Counted from the stretch's first letter, positions 1 to 9,305 are shown. The stretch is DNA of 64,000 nucleotides from Arenibacter algicola (GCF_018860365.1 NZ_JAHKPO010000014.1:310001-374000); one strand, 5' to 3'. Translations and numbers: made by a program. The notes: generated by a model not told the origin, from the sequence alone.

Positions 1-153
1 TATTGGTCATGAGTTCGTCGTGCTTTTTGGTACTTCGTCCGAGCCCCCTTTTTTCTATCTTAAATTTCTATATATTCAACGAAATTTTGCATATCGAGTA
101 GGAATTTAATTGTAATTATGTTGAAAATTGTCCTATAATCTTAAACCTTAATT
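1..153. other. Left edge, non-coding leader region
   Basis: No convincing coding frame is visible here. The stretch is mostly AT-rich and leads into the membrane protein that starts at 154. A run of C followed by T around 45-54 could belong to the end of a gene or terminator lying to the left, but no clear hairpin supports this. Confidence 0.4.
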
Positions 154-636
154 ATGGAAAATTCCGTTAAACGAACCACTCCCCAAATTAATATTATCCT
201 GACCATTGTTTCCCTGTTGTCCTTAATAATCCTTGGTTTTTATAGCATGTACGGGAATACCTTTGTTTTTAATAAATTGGGGAGTTATATCTTTCCGTTG
301 TTGACAATGATCCACTTTCTTTATTTATATGTATTATGGTTTAAGATAACAGAAAAGGAATATCCTGATATGATCATGAAAAATATTGAGTATGTGATGT
401 ATGGAATCCTATTGGCCTATGGATATAATATTTATGAAACCTTTTTAATACTTGGTTCCCAAAATGAATTTCAGGACCATGTTATACCAAGTTCTTTCGT
501 CCCTATGGGCTTCTTGATTATTGCATTACAAACCCTGTTGGTGCTACTTACCGTTTGGTCCTTTGTCATAAGAAAACGGATAGTAGGCAAATATGATTTT
601 GATTACTTGAACAATCACATTGATGCCTGGGAGTAA
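154..636 (+). CDS. Four-helix membrane protein, unknown function
   Basis: I do not recognise this 160-residue protein. It has four strongly hydrophobic segments at about residues 13-31, 42-64, 78-100 and 115-140, separated by short charged loops, so it should be an inner-membrane protein. A short charged N-terminus (MENSVKRT) precedes the first helix and the C-terminus is acidic and soluble. The ATG at 154 is the only good start, in an AT-rich leader. It is transcribed toward the convergent AAA ATPase gene, ending 12 bases from it. No catalytic motif is visible. Confidence 0.75.
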   Translation: MENSVKRTTPQINIILTIVSLLSLIILGFYSMYGNTFVFNKLGSYIFPLLTMIHFLYLYVLWFKITEKEYPDMIMKNIEYVMYGILLAYGYNIYETFLILGSQNEFQDHVIPSSFVPMGFLIIALQTLLVLLTVWSFVIRKRIVGKYDFDYLNNHIDAWE

Positions 637-647
637 GCTTCTATATA

Positions 648-2117
648 TTACAATCCTCTTATAAAGCTACCGTAAACATCTTTTATCTGATACCCTATTG
701 TATAACGCTGTTTGCTCAATTTTTTATGGGCAACAAGTCCCCACAATAGCAATTCCTTTAGAAAATAGGTATCTTCCTTTTTAATGTCAGGTTGGTATTT
801 AACGATCAATTGTTGAAGTGGAATAATGCTATCTAGCTTTTCCTTGTATTCCTTATCAGTGGCATCATCCAACAAATCAAAACCTTCCCCATCAAAAAAC
901 CAACTTACCAATTCATCATAAGGCCCTTCCGCATCCTTGCGTTCCAATTTATCAATTTTGGGGAAATAATTTAGGAAGAGGGACTTTACGGCATCTTCGA
1001 TCAATATTTCCGCTACACTGCCCGAACCTTCCTGTTCCCCTTCATAAACCAATTCTATCTTACCGATAATAGAAGGAATAACCCCCATAAAATCGCTTAG
1101 TCTTACCATAGTAGTTTCTTGGCCATTCTTCAACACCCTTCTTTCAGCGGTGCTCATTAGGTTTTCGAAGGAAGTTATGCTCATCCTGGCGCTTATACCA
1201 CTTTTGGCATCTACATATTCACTTTCCCGGGCTTCCCTGCTTATTTGTTCTAAGAGATCTTTTGCCAAATCAGGGACATAAATGGCCTCGCTTTGGCGTT
1301 TATCCAATTTCGATTCCTGTTCCGTAATTTTACGTGCGGTTTCAATGTCCTCAGGATAGTGCGTTAAAATCTGGGACCCTATCCTATCTTTTAAAGGGGT
1401 TACAATACTACCCCTATTGGTATAGTCTTCAGGGTTTGCGGTAAATACAAACTGCAGGTCCAAAGGCAATCGAAGCTTAAACCCCCTTATTTGTATGTCG
1501 CCCTCCTGTAGGATATTAAAAAGGGAGACCTGTATCCTTGCCTGTAGATCCGGCAGTTCATTGATTACAAAAATACAACGGTTGGCACGTGGGATCATTC
1601 CAAAATGTATAACCCTGTCATCTGCATAGGACAACTTTAGGTTGGCGGCTTTAATGGGGTCAACATCGCCAATTAAATCGGCCACGGTTACGTCTGGTGT
1701 AGCCAATTTTTCATAGAATCGATCACTTCTGTGCAGCCAGGAAATAGGCGTTAAGTCGCCGTGTTCCTTTATAGTTTCAATGGCAAACCGTGAGATTGGA
1801 CTCAAAGGGTCATCATTTATCTCCGAACCGGAGACTATTGGAATATACTCGTCCAACAAATTAACCATTAGCCTTGCCAAACGTGTTTTGGCTTGGCCCC
1901 TAAGCCCTAATAAATTAATGTTGTGCCTAGATAATATAGCTCTTTCCAGTTCGGGAACTACGGAATTTTCATATCCCCATACTCCAGGAAATGTAATTTC
2001 ATCCGACTTTATTTTGTCAATAAGATTTGCCCTTAACTCATCCTTTATTTTTTTTGTTTTGTATCCTGCCTTTCTAAGTTCTCCTAGGTTGGTAATTTCC
2101 TTATGATTCAATTTCAT
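648..2117 (-). CDS. MoxR/magnesium-chelatase-type AAA+ ATPase
   Basis: This 489-residue protein belongs to the AAA+ group that includes the magnesium chelatase subunit I and MoxR chaperones. The P-loop at residues 71-78 reads GLRGQAKT, where Ala replaces the usual Gly before Lys. The Walker B strand at 181-190 (CIFVINELPD) has Asn-Glu in place of Asp-Glu. A sensor-1-like FTANPEDYTNRG follows at 225-236. It lies 91 bases downstream of a VWA-domain protein on the same strand, the classic MoxR-VWA pairing, so the two probably act together as an ATPase/adaptor that remodels another protein. The target is unknown. The family is clear; the role is inferred from the pairing. Confidence 0.85.
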   Translation of the reverse strand: MKLNHKEITNLGELRKAGYKTKKIKDELRANLIDKIKSDEITFPGVWGYENSVVPELERAILSRHNINLLGLRGQAKTRLARLMVNLLDEYIPIVSGSEINDDPLSPISRFAIETIKEHGDLTPISWLHRSDRFYEKLATPDVTVADLIGDVDPIKAANLKLSYADDRVIHFGMIPRANRCIFVINELPDLQARIQVSLFNILQEGDIQIRGFKLRLPLDLQFVFTANPEDYTNRGSIVTPLKDRIGSQILTHYPEDIETARKITEQESKLDKRQSEAIYVPDLAKDLLEQISREARESEYVDAKSGISARMSITSFENLMSTAERRVLKNGQETTMVRLSDFMGVIPSIIGKIELVYEGEQEGSGSVAEILIEDAVKSLFLNYFPKIDKLERKDAEGPYDELVSWFFDGEGFDLLDDATDKEYKEKLDSIIPLQQLIVKYQPDIKKEDTYFLKELLLWGLVAHKKLSKQRYTIGYQIKDVYGSFIRGL

Positions 2118-2208
2118 ATGTAAAAATTTATATTTTGGTCTCCCTATCTATTTGGGTACTACAGGGAACGGAGCTTAATAGCTTTTACCAATTTTTGTTT
2201 TTTATTAA

Positions 2209-3351
2209 TTATCCCTTTAATCTTTTTCTCCTATTTTGTTCGTAATCCTCAAAAATCATTTCACCAAGTCCCTTTAAGCCGGTAAAGAAAGCCTTCCCCT
2301 TATTGGCTTCCGTAAAATGCCTCACAAATTGTGTTAAATACGGGTCTTTGGCAATCATAAAGGTGGTTATGGGAATATGGAGTTTTCTGGCCTGTCTGGC
2401 CATGTTGTAGCATTTCTCAACGATATAATCATCCAAGCCCACACTGTTTTTATAATAGGTGCCATCAGCCAATCGAATGCAGCTGGGTTTACCATCGGTA
2501 ATCATAAATATCTGTTTGTTCGTATTTCGCTTTCTACGGAGCATGTCCATCGCCAATTGCAATCCTGCAACGGTATTGGTATGATAGGGCCCCACTTTTA
2601 GATAAGGCAGATCCTTTATTGGAATGGGCCAGGCATCATTGCCAAAAACCAAAATCTCCAAGGTGTCCTTCGGATAACGGGTCGTAATCAGTTCTGCCAA
2701 GGCCATGGCGACCTTTTTTGCCGGCGTAATGCGGTCTTCCCCATAGAGTATCATACTATGGCTAATGTCTATCATTAAGACCGTACTCATTTGAGCTTTA
2801 AATTGGGTATCCTCTACTACTAAATCCTCTTCACTTAAATGGAAATTACCGATACCATGATTTATCTGGGCATTTTTTAAACTCTCCGTCATGGAAATCC
2901 GCTCTAAACTGTCGCCAAATCTATATTCCCTGAATTCTCCCATATGTTCATCCCCCCTACCCGATAAACCGGTTTTATGGTTGCCCGAGCCACTGCGTTT
3001 GATCTTGCCAAAAATTTGATTCAAGGCCGCTTGCCTAATAATGCGTTCCATTTTGGCGGTTATGGACAAATCTGCCTTTTGTTCCCCCGAACCGTCGCCA
3101 TCACCATCCTTAGGTTCTTCCTTAAGAAATCCCTTGGCCTTGAGGTCCTCTATAAAATCATCAATGGTATAATTCTCATCGGTAAGTTCATATTCCTTGT
3201 CCAGCTCCCTTAACCAATCCAAAGCCTCATCCACATCTCCCGAAGTATGTGTAATCAGTTCCTTGAAAATATCAAAAAGCTTTTCGAAAGGAGTTTGCTC
3301 TGGGGCTTCATAGTTGGAAAATCGAAACCCTTTTCTTTTATTATCAGCCAT
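2209..3351 (-). CDS. VWA-domain protein partnered with AAA+ ATPase
   Basis: This 380-residue protein has a variable N-terminal half with an acidic, Gly/Asp-rich linker (about 80-92), then a von Willebrand factor A domain from about residue 185. The metal-ion-dependent adhesion site is visible as DISHS (195-199), with a Thr in the NTVAG region (about 259) and ITDGKPS (284-290). There is no signal peptide or membrane helix, so it should be cytoplasmic. It is the first gene of a two-gene unit with the AAA+ ATPase downstream. In such pairs the VWA protein binds Mg2+ and couples the ATPase to a substrate. The substrate cannot be read from the sequence. Confidence 0.85.
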   Translation of the reverse strand: MADNKRKGFRFSNYEAPEQTPFEKLFDIFKELITHTSGDVDEALDWLRELDKEYELTDENYTIDDFIEDLKAKGFLKEEPKDGDGDGSGEQKADLSITAKMERIIRQAALNQIFGKIKRSGSGNHKTGLSGRGDEHMGEFREYRFGDSLERISMTESLKNAQINHGIGNFHLSEEDLVVEDTQFKAQMSTVLMIDISHSMILYGEDRITPAKKVAMALAELITTRYPKDTLEILVFGNDAWPIPIKDLPYLKVGPYHTNTVAGLQLAMDMLRRKRNTNKQIFMITDGKPSCIRLADGTYYKNSVGLDDYIVEKCYNMARQARKLHIPITTFMIAKDPYLTQFVRHFTEANKGKAFFTGLKGLGEMIFEDYEQNRRKRLKG

Positions 3352-3370
3352 ACTATAAAATTACTTAATT

Positions 3371-3382
3371 TGGTCTAGACCA
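3371..3382. promoter_or_regulatory. 12-bp perfect palindrome between divergent genes
   Basis: TGGTCTAGACCA is a perfect dyad in the 77-base gap between the divergently transcribed VWA gene (start 3351) and the DUF1853-like gene (start 3429). Position and symmetry suggest a regulator-binding site acting on one or both promoters. This is inference only. Confidence 0.3.
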
Positions 3383-3428
3383 TTTCCTTTTTAAAGAAAA
3401 CTTAACGGTTTACCTATATTAGTACCGC

Positions 3429-4244
3429 TTGGATCATAAAAACCTTTCATATTACAGGGCATTTTTTAACACTCCTTCCCTTTGGACAGGAGAATTGGAC
3501 GGTTTGAAGCAATTTGTGTTTCCAGAAATATATTTTGAAAATTTGGATATGGGATTAATACCCTCCAATATAAGGTTGGGGCATAAAATAGAACACATTT
3601 TTCTAAAGCTTATCCAACATTCAGGGCAATACAAAGTAATAGCGCACAACATTCCCATAAGGAGGGATAAAGTAAGTTTAGGGGAAATAGATTTCTTATT
3701 GCAAGATGTTGATAGTCAAGAATATATTCATATTGAATTAACGTATAAGTTTTATGTAATATCTGAGGTAGCAACGAATATTGAGGGCCAATTGATAGGG
3801 CCCAATCAACGCGATTCCTTTCAAGCCAAGAAAGACAGGATCATAAATCATCAGATTCCACTTTTGAAGACACCGGAAGCCACATCTGTGCTGCAACGGT
3901 TTAATATAGAAACTTCGGAACTATTGCATCAGGTTTGCTTTAAATCCCAATTATTTATCCCTTATATGGCAAATAATTTGGATTTGGCCCCATTTAATTC
4001 CAATTGTATAAGTGGTAGGTGGATTCCTTTCCAAAAATTTAATTCCCCTTGGTTTTTTGAACACCGTTACTATTTACCCTCCAAGCAAGAATGGCTTCTG
4101 GACCCGCATCAAGGAGTTAATTGGCTTAGCCATAAAGATATGCTGGAATTGATTTCAATTGGATTGGAAAATAAAAATTCGCCATTATTATGGATGAAAT
4201 CATCTGATTTTACCATTGAAAAACTTTTCATTGTTTGGTGGTAA
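3429..4244 (+). CDS. DUF1853 family protein, possible PD-(D/E)xK nuclease fold
   Basis: This 271-residue protein resembles the DUF1853 family. It has the family-type pattern RLGHKIEHIF (49-58), then LGEIDFL (84-90) and HIELTYKFYV (101-110). The spacing of Glu/Asp at 86-88, Glu103 and Lys107 matches the core of PD-(D/E)xK nuclease folds, but no activity is established. The start is a TTG at 3429: an in-frame TAG lies just upstream at 3420 and the next in-frame ATG would remove the conserved N-terminus. It is divergent from the VWA/AAA+ pair. No signal peptide or membrane segment is visible. Confidence 0.75.
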   Translation: MDHKNLSYYRAFFNTPSLWTGELDGLKQFVFPEIYFENLDMGLIPSNIRLGHKIEHIFLKLIQHSGQYKVIAHNIPIRRDKVSLGEIDFLLQDVDSQEYIHIELTYKFYVISEVATNIEGQLIGPNQRDSFQAKKDRIINHQIPLLKTPEATSVLQRFNIETSELLHQVCFKSQLFIPYMANNLDLAPFNSNCISGRWIPFQKFNSPWFFEHRYYLPSKQEWLLDPHQGVNWLSHKDMLELISIGLENKNSPLLWMKSSDFTIEKLFIVWW

Positions 4245-4371
4245 AACCTATTAAATTTGGAGGAAATAAGGGAGGTGTAAAACCTGTGTAAAAATAACAG
4301 AAATGGGTTGGGTCGGCAATATCGGGTTTAAAGTTTCGTTTTTTCAAGACAAATCATAAAACCCCGCACTT

Positions 4372-4761
4372 ATGAAAAAAGTTTATTTGTTGTTCTTTTC
4401 ATTGTTTGTTTTTTCAATGGCACAGGCAAAGGACGATTGTGAATTAATTTATTCTACCGCTTCCTATGCCCTGAATCATGCCAAAAGTGCATTAAAGGCG
4501 AACAACTATGATCATCAGAAATACTATTCAGGCAAGGCCTTGGAGTCCTACGAAAAACTTTTTAAGCTATTGGAAGGGAGTCAATGTGAAGGACTTTCAG
4601 AAAAAGTTCAGGACATTATAGCAGATGCCTTAAAGGCTGCGGACCCTGCTGACTGGGATAGAGGACGTTACTATAGTAAAAAGGTATTCACAAGTACCCA
4701 AGACCTAATAAGCCATATGGATAGTAGGACTGAGGTTGCAGGAGTGGACAGTACAGATTAG
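4372..4761 (+). CDS. Small secreted protein, unknown function
   Basis: This 129-residue protein has a clear Sec signal peptide (MKKVYLLFFSLFVFSMAQA, cleavage after residue 19). The mature part begins KDDCELIY and is predicted helical, with two Cys (about 23 and 68) that could form a disulfide in the periplasm. The pattern of regularly spaced Ala, Lys and Tyr (YALNHAKSALKANNYDH, then YYSGKALESYEKL) looks like a helical hairpin repeat. I do not recognise a named family. It converges on the GH109-like gene and shares a terminator with it. Confidence 0.7.
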   Translation: MKKVYLLFFSLFVFSMAQAKDDCELIYSTASYALNHAKSALKANNYDHQKYYSGKALESYEKLFKLLEGSQCEGLSEKVQDIIADALKAADPADWDRGRYYSKKVFTSTQDLISHMDSRTEVAGVDSTD

Positions 4762-4795
4762 TTTTTTGGGTATTTTACCCATTCTTATATTAAAT

Positions 4796-4857
4796 AAAAA
4801 GTCATTGTATACCGGTTCAACTTAATATTACGTTGTCCAAGTAAGCAATGACTTTTT
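4796..4857. terminator. Bidirectional terminator with large loop
   Basis: A perfect 12-bp inverted repeat, AAAAAGTCATTG (4796-4807) and CAATGACTTTTT (4846-4857), encloses a 38-base loop. A run of A on the left and T on the right gives U-tracts in both directions. It sits between the ends of two converging genes (4761 and 4882). Confidence 0.65.
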
Positions 4858-4881
4858 CTTTTTTTTTGTTCCGTAGAATTC

Positions 4882-6294
4882 TTAGCCGACGATATCCAAA
4901 GGCGCTGTGGTTTTCCAATTGCCCCGTGTAAAATCCGGAAACTCTTGGGGTGCACCGTTTTGGGCCACGGATACCTCGCTCAAAGTTCCTACAGCACTCC
5001 AATAACAGCCTTCGTATACGTTCTGATCTAAAGGAAGGCCATTGCGTAGGCACTCGATGATCCGATACCTCATTATGAAGTCCATTCCCCCATGTCCGCC
5101 CATTTTGGTAGCCAATTCTCCCAAGCGCACATACAATGGATGTTCATATTTTTCAAAAATCTTCTGCAATTGCTCTCCTTCTGCCCATTCGTGGTGGTTA
5201 TCCGGGCCACCTTCAACCCCTCCTTCCAGGGCAATCCGGGTCGGGAAGCCTGTCAGGGTTCCTTTTGTTCCTTGAATGAGATTATGTCTAGTATAAGGTC
5301 TGGGGCTTGTTTCATCCCATTGTACCATAATAGTCCTGCCCATGTTTGTTTTAACTATTGAGGTATTTATATCCCCACCTTTGAAATCCAACTTATTCCA
5401 TTTGTGGTCTGCTGGAAAATTCTTGGCAGCGTATAGATTACGTCCTTTTCCGGGAGAAGAGAAAGAGTTTATAAATTTAAAATTATCTTCTCCCCGGGCT
5501 AAATTCATATATTGGGCAACAGGTCCCAATCCATGTGTAGGATAAAGATTGCCATCGCGATTGGCATAATGATAGGTACGCCAAGATCCGGTACCGCGTT
5601 CCACCGAATTCATTTGACCTCTTAATTCGTGGATGTAGGCAGCTTCTCCGTGGAGTAACTCCCCAATAACACCTTGTCGGCACATATTTAAGTAAAGGAG
5701 TTCTTCCCTACCGTAGTTGACGTTTTCCATCATCATACAGTGCTTTTGGGTTTTTTCCGAGGTATCCACAATATCCCACATCTCCTGTATGGTTAGAGCA
5801 AGAGGAACTTCAACAAAAACATGGGCCCCACTTTTCATAGCTTCAATGGCCATGGGGGCGTGCAATTCCCATGGGGTACAGACGAAAACCGCATCAGGTT
5901 TTTCCTTTTTTAGCATTTTTTTCCAATCGTCTTCACCATTGGTATACAGCTTTATCTTCTTGTGACGGGTCCCTGCACCGTTCTCCGTACATACCTTCGC
6001 AGATTTCTCGGCCAAATCTTGGTACAAATCACTGATAGCCACTACCTCTGTTCCTTCAATGGCCGCAATCTGTTGTGCATGCCCGGAACCCCGGGCACCT
6101 ACCCCGATAAAAGCACATTTTACTGTTTCCAATTTAGGAGCAGAAAATCCACCCATATACATGGCGCCAGATAAAGATGCCGGAATATTATACGGCTTGT
6201 TGCCAGTGATTGAATTGGACCATGCCGGGGTCATTGCCAAACCCATACCAGCAATGGATGTTTTTCTAAGAAAATCTCTCCTATTTGATTTCAT
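4882..6294 (-). CDS. Gfo/Idh/MocA oxidoreductase, GH109-like, Tat-exported
   Basis: This 470-residue protein starts with a twin-arginine signal (RRDFLRK at 5-11, then a hydrophobic stretch). The Rossmann motif VGARGSGHA follows at about 65-73, and a GH109-type body: MMMENVNYGREE, the HELRGQM segment, YPTHGLGPVAQYMN and a C-terminal GFPTRIALEGG region. GH109 enzymes use tightly bound NAD+ to hydrolyse alpha-N-acetylgalactosaminides by an oxidation-elimination route, and the PTHG histidine and neighbouring tyrosines are the expected catalytic region. The exact sugar substrate is not certain, since related Gfo/Idh/MocA proteins are plain dehydrogenases. It stands alone, with no visible sugar-utilisation locus around it. 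Confidence 0.8.
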   Translation of the reverse strand: MKSNRRDFLRKTSIAGMGLAMTPAWSNSITGNKPYNIPASLSGAMYMGGFSAPKLETVKCAFIGVGARGSGHAQQIAAIEGTEVVAISDLYQDLAEKSAKVCTENGAGTRHKKIKLYTNGEDDWKKMLKKEKPDAVFVCTPWELHAPMAIEAMKSGAHVFVEVPLALTIQEMWDIVDTSEKTQKHCMMMENVNYGREELLYLNMCRQGVIGELLHGEAAYIHELRGQMNSVERGTGSWRTYHYANRDGNLYPTHGLGPVAQYMNLARGEDNFKFINSFSSPGKGRNLYAAKNFPADHKWNKLDFKGGDINTSIVKTNMGRTIMVQWDETSPRPYTRHNLIQGTKGTLTGFPTRIALEGGVEGGPDNHHEWAEGEQLQKIFEKYEHPLYVRLGELATKMGGHGGMDFIMRYRIIECLRNGLPLDQNVYEGCYWSAVGTLSEVSVAQNGAPQEFPDFTRGNWKTTAPLDIVG

Positions 6295-6421
6295 AGTCTA
6301 TCATCTTGTTAATGTTATTGAATAATGCTTCCAGTTTTTGAAGATAAGTTAATTTTTTTTACAAAAAAAAACCAAGTTGGAAATTGCACAATTTTCAAGA
6401 CATATGAAAAATATCCATAAA

Positions 6422-7057
6422 TCAATGCCGAGACTTCAAAACATTAACTATGTCTTGAAGTTTAAATCCTTTTGCCTGTAGCAATATTAGGTAATGGAAC
6501 AAAAGATCGGCACTTTCATCCTTAAACAGCTTGTCGTTGTCGTCTTTGGCCTCAATTACGACCTCTACGGCCTCTTCGCCTACTTTCTGTGCAACTTTAT
6601 TGATGCCGCTCTTAAATAGAGAGGAAACATAGCTAGGCTTTGCTCCTACTGGAATTTCTACCTTTCCTTCAGCTTGTTCTTTTCTGTTTTGGATAATATT
6701 TTCCAATTCAGAAATAAATCCAAAGGAAGTACTGTTTTCTTGGCCCCAGCAGGTATCGGTTCCTTTGTGACAAGTTGGTCCAACAGGATCTACCATGACC
6801 AATAGGGTGTCATTGTCGCAATCCAGTTTAATATCCACAAGATTCAAAAAATTTCCGCTTTCCTCCCCTTTGGTCCATAATCTTTTTTTGGTTCGACTAA
6901 AGAAGGTTACTTTACGGCTATCCACTGTTTTTTTGTAGGCCTCTTGGTTCATGTAACCGAGCATAAGTACATTTTTGGTAAGTGCATCCTGGACTATGGC
7001 CGGTACTAGGCCATCGTTATTTTTGTTAAAGTCTATGTTCATGATTTTGGATTCCAT
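6422..7057 (-). CDS. hisIE: Bifunctional phosphoribosyl-AMP cyclohydrolase / phosphoribosyl-ATP pyrophosphatase
   Basis: HisIE catalyses steps two and three of histidine synthesis. The N-terminal HisI domain (about 6-110) shows LGYMNQEAYKKT, the TFFSRTKKRLWTKGEESGN segment and the metal-binding cysteines in GPTCHKGTDTCWG. The C-terminal HisE domain (about 115-211) is a MazG-like all-alpha pyrophosphatase with the acidic EEAVEVVIEAKDD motif. At 211 residues it is the normal fused length. It is the last gene of the operon, 7 bases after hisF. The first ATG (7057) is preferred because a TAAAA ribosome-binding-like sequence lies about eight bases before it; a second ATG lies five codons in. Confidence 0.95.
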   Translation of the reverse strand: MESKIMNIDFNKNNDGLVPAIVQDALTKNVLMLGYMNQEAYKKTVDSRKVTFFSRTKKRLWTKGEESGNFLNLVDIKLDCDNDTLLVMVDPVGPTCHKGTDTCWGQENSTSFGFISELENIIQNRKEQAEGKVEIPVGAKPSYVSSLFKSGINKVAQKVGEEAVEVVIEAKDDNDKLFKDESADLLFHYLILLQAKGFKLQDIVNVLKSRH

Positions 7058-7064
7058 AATGGTT

Positions 7065-7820
7065 TTATAATCTAACCGGTATATTATTTCTTTTTAACTC
7101 TTCTTTCAAGTCCTTAATCTCAATTTCCTTGAAGTGAAAAACGCTTGCCGCCAAAGCTGCATCGGCCTTGCCTTCAATAAATGTATCCGTGAAATGTTGC
7201 ATATTTCCTGCGCCGCCCGATGCTATTATGGGAATATTCAATTCGGTGGATAATTTGGCCAAAGCTTCATTGGCAAACCCATCCTTAGTACCATCATGGT
7301 TCATGGAGGTAAATAGGATTTCTCCGGCCCCACGGTCTTCCACTTCCTTTGCCCAGGTGAATAGATTTAGCGTTGTAGGCACCTTCCCTCCTACCAAGTG
7401 AACAATCCATTCCCCATTTATTTGTTTGGCATCTATGGCTACAACTATACATTGGGAACCAAATTTGGCTACTAGGTCATTGATCAATTGAGGATTTTTT
7501 ACGGCCGATGAATTTATGGATACTTTATCCGCTCCGTTGTGCAGCAAAATATCCACATCTTCCACTGAAGAAATACCACCGCCTACAGTAAACGGAATAT
7601 TCACTTTTTCGGCAACGCGCAGCACTAAATCGGCCAATGTTCTCCTCCTTTCCTCCGTAGCGGAAATATCTAGGAAAACAAGCTCGTCCGCTCCGGTTTT
7701 GGCATAGATTTCAGCCAATTCCACAGGGTCCCCTGCATCTCGCAGATCTACAAAGTTTATCCCCTTTACCGTTCTACCATTTTTAATATCCAAACAAGGG
7801 ATTATTCTTTTTGTTAACAT
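7065..7820 (-). CDS. hisF: Imidazole glycerol phosphate synthase cyclase subunit
   Basis: HisF (251 residues) is the (beta/alpha)8 barrel subunit that takes ammonia from HisH and converts PRFAR to imidazole glycerol phosphate and AICAR. The start [20 protein letters not shown] is diagnostic, with catalytic Asp in CLDIKNG (residue 11). The second catalytic Asp lies in VAIDAK (about 130). Phosphate-binding loops appear as TVGGGI and ASGGAG. It follows hisA after a 95-base gap and is followed closely by hisIE. Confidence 0.97.
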   Translation of the reverse strand: MLTKRIIPCLDIKNGRTVKGINFVDLRDAGDPVELAEIYAKTGADELVFLDISATEERRRTLADLVLRVAEKVNIPFTVGGGISSVEDVDILLHNGADKVSINSSAVKNPQLINDLVAKFGSQCIVVAIDAKQINGEWIVHLVGGKVPTTLNLFTWAKEVEDRGAGEILFTSMNHDGTKDGFANEALAKLSTELNIPIIASGGAGNMQHFTDTFIEGKADAALAASVFHFKEIEIKDLKEELKRNNIPVRL

Positions 7821-7915
7821 TGGGTAATTTTATTTTTGTCTTTGGAGATGAATCCAGTTATTATCTTCAATGCTATTACTAGCTTGCCCCGTTATACTAC
7901 TACAGGATTTATTGG

Positions 7916-8644
7916 TTAAATGTTTAGAATGAACTTTTCCAATTGTTTTAAACTAATTCTATTTTCATAAATGGCCTTTCCAATTATAGTTCCTTCGCAG
8001 CCCAACTCCGCCAATTTAGGGAGTTCGTCATAAGTTGAAATACCGCCACTGGCTATAAGTAATAGTTTAGGTCCACATTCTTCCAAAATCTTGCGGTACA
8101 AATCAAAAGAAGGGCCTTCCAACATGCCATCTTTACTAATATCGGTACAGATAACCCCTCTGATTCCTTCTTTTTGATACCCCTGTATAAAGGGTACCAA
8201 CTCCTCCTGTGATTCTTCCATCCAACCGGATACGGCAACCATCTCATCCTTGGCATCCGCTCCTAGAATAATCTTCTCGGGACTGTATTTGTTGATCCAA
8301 GAGATAAATGTTTCCCTGTCCTTTACGGCAATACTCCCTCCTGTAATTTGATTGGCCCCACTTTCAAACGCTATTCTTAGATCCTCATCTGTCTTGAGTC
8401 CACCCCCGAAATCTATTTTTAAGTTGGTATTGGAGGCTATTTTTTCCAGTACTTTATGATTTACGATGTGCTTGGATTTGGCACCGTCCAGGTCTACTAA
8501 GTGTAGGTATTCTATACCATGGGCTTCAAACTCCTTTGCAACCTCCAAGGGATTCTCATTGTAAATTTTCTTGGTGTCATAGTCTCCCTTGGAAAGTCTA
8601 ACACATTTTCCTTCAATGATGTCTATTGCAGGTATTATTCTCAT
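7916..8644 (-). CDS. hisA: ProFAR isomerase
   Basis: HisA (242 residues) opens the ribose of ProFAR to give PRFAR. It is a (beta/alpha)8 barrel with the catalytic Asp in [13 protein letters not shown] (residue 8) and the second acid in [13 protein letters not shown]. Phosphate loops are DFGGGLK and ASGGIS. It lies between hisH and hisF in the operon, which matches its place upstream of the HisH-HisF synthase in the pathway. Confidence 0.97.
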   Translation of the reverse strand: MRIIPAIDIIEGKCVRLSKGDYDTKKIYNENPLEVAKEFEAHGIEYLHLVDLDGAKSKHIVNHKVLEKIASNTNLKIDFGGGLKTDEDLRIAFESGANQITGGSIAVKDRETFISWINKYSPEKIILGADAKDEMVAVSGWMEESQEELVPFIQGYQKEGIRGVICTDISKDGMLEGPSFDLYRKILEECGPKLLLIASGGISTYDELPKLAELGCEGTIIGKAIYENRISLKQLEKFILNI

Positions 8645-8678
8645 TTTTGTTTTTAATTAAGTCCCTATTGGTATTTAT

Positions 8679-9275
8679 TTATACTTGGGTCTCTATGGTT
8701 TCGATAAAATTTCTAAGAATCTGTTCCCCTACTTCACTGCTCTTTTCTGGGTGAAATTGGGTTCCATAAAAATTATCCTTTTTTAAAGCAGCACTATATC
8801 CCAACCCATATTCGGCTTCGGCAATGGTTTCTTCGCACAAAGGGGCATAAAAACTGTGAACTAAATAAATATGCTCTTTTTCTTTCACGTTCTTGAATAA
8901 ATCGGATTTCAAATTGGTAATTTGATTCCATCCAATTTGTGGAACTTTTACGTCTTTGGAAAATCTAACCACATCTACATCAAAAATACCAAGGCCCTGT
9001 GTATCTCCTTCTTCAGAGGAATGACACATTAATTGCATCCCCAGACAAATTCCCAAAACCGGCTGTTTTAATTTGGGTATAATCTGGTCCAATTTACTTT
9101 CGCGCAATTTTTTCATGGCACTACTGGCTTCCCCAACGCCAGGAAAAATAACTTTATCGGCCGCCATAATTTCATCTGCATCTTTGCTCAAGATAGCTTC
9201 GTAGCCCAAGCGTTGAAAGGCAAATTTAATGCTCTGTATATTTCCTGCTCCGTAATCTATAATTACTATTTTCAT
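8679..9275 (-). CDS. hisH: Imidazole glycerol phosphate synthase glutaminase subunit
   Basis: HisH (198 residues from the chosen start) is the class I glutamine amidotransferase that feeds ammonia to HisF. The catalytic triad is visible: Cys in GICLGMQLMC, and His and Glu in FHPEKSSE. The ATG at 9275 gives the standard N-terminus MKIVIIDYGAGN. A longer reading from a GTG at 9308 adds eleven residues but runs into the intergenic repeat described at 9306-9380, so it is rejected. Confidence 0.95.
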   Translation of the reverse strand: MKIVIIDYGAGNIQSIKFAFQRLGYEAILSKDADEIMAADKVIFPGVGEASSAMKKLRESKLDQIIPKLKQPVLGICLGMQLMCHSSEEGDTQGLGIFDVDVVRFSKDVKVPQIGWNQITNLKSDLFKNVKEKEHIYLVHSFYAPLCEETIAEAEYGLGYSAALKKDNFYGTQFHPEKSSEVGEQILRNFIETIETQV

Positions 9276-9305
9276 TTTCTTTGTCCTTTGGACATATTTT
9301 TTGCC

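Noticed and set aside
648-4244. AAA+/VWA/DUF1853 block as a defence island
   Set aside because: MoxR-VWA pairs are common in core genomes, and no restriction, toxin or mobile genes accompany them, so I do not call it a defence system.
5483-5683. Several 60-90 codon frames within the GH109-like gene on both strands
   Set aside because: They are shadows of the long gene, without homology or start signals.
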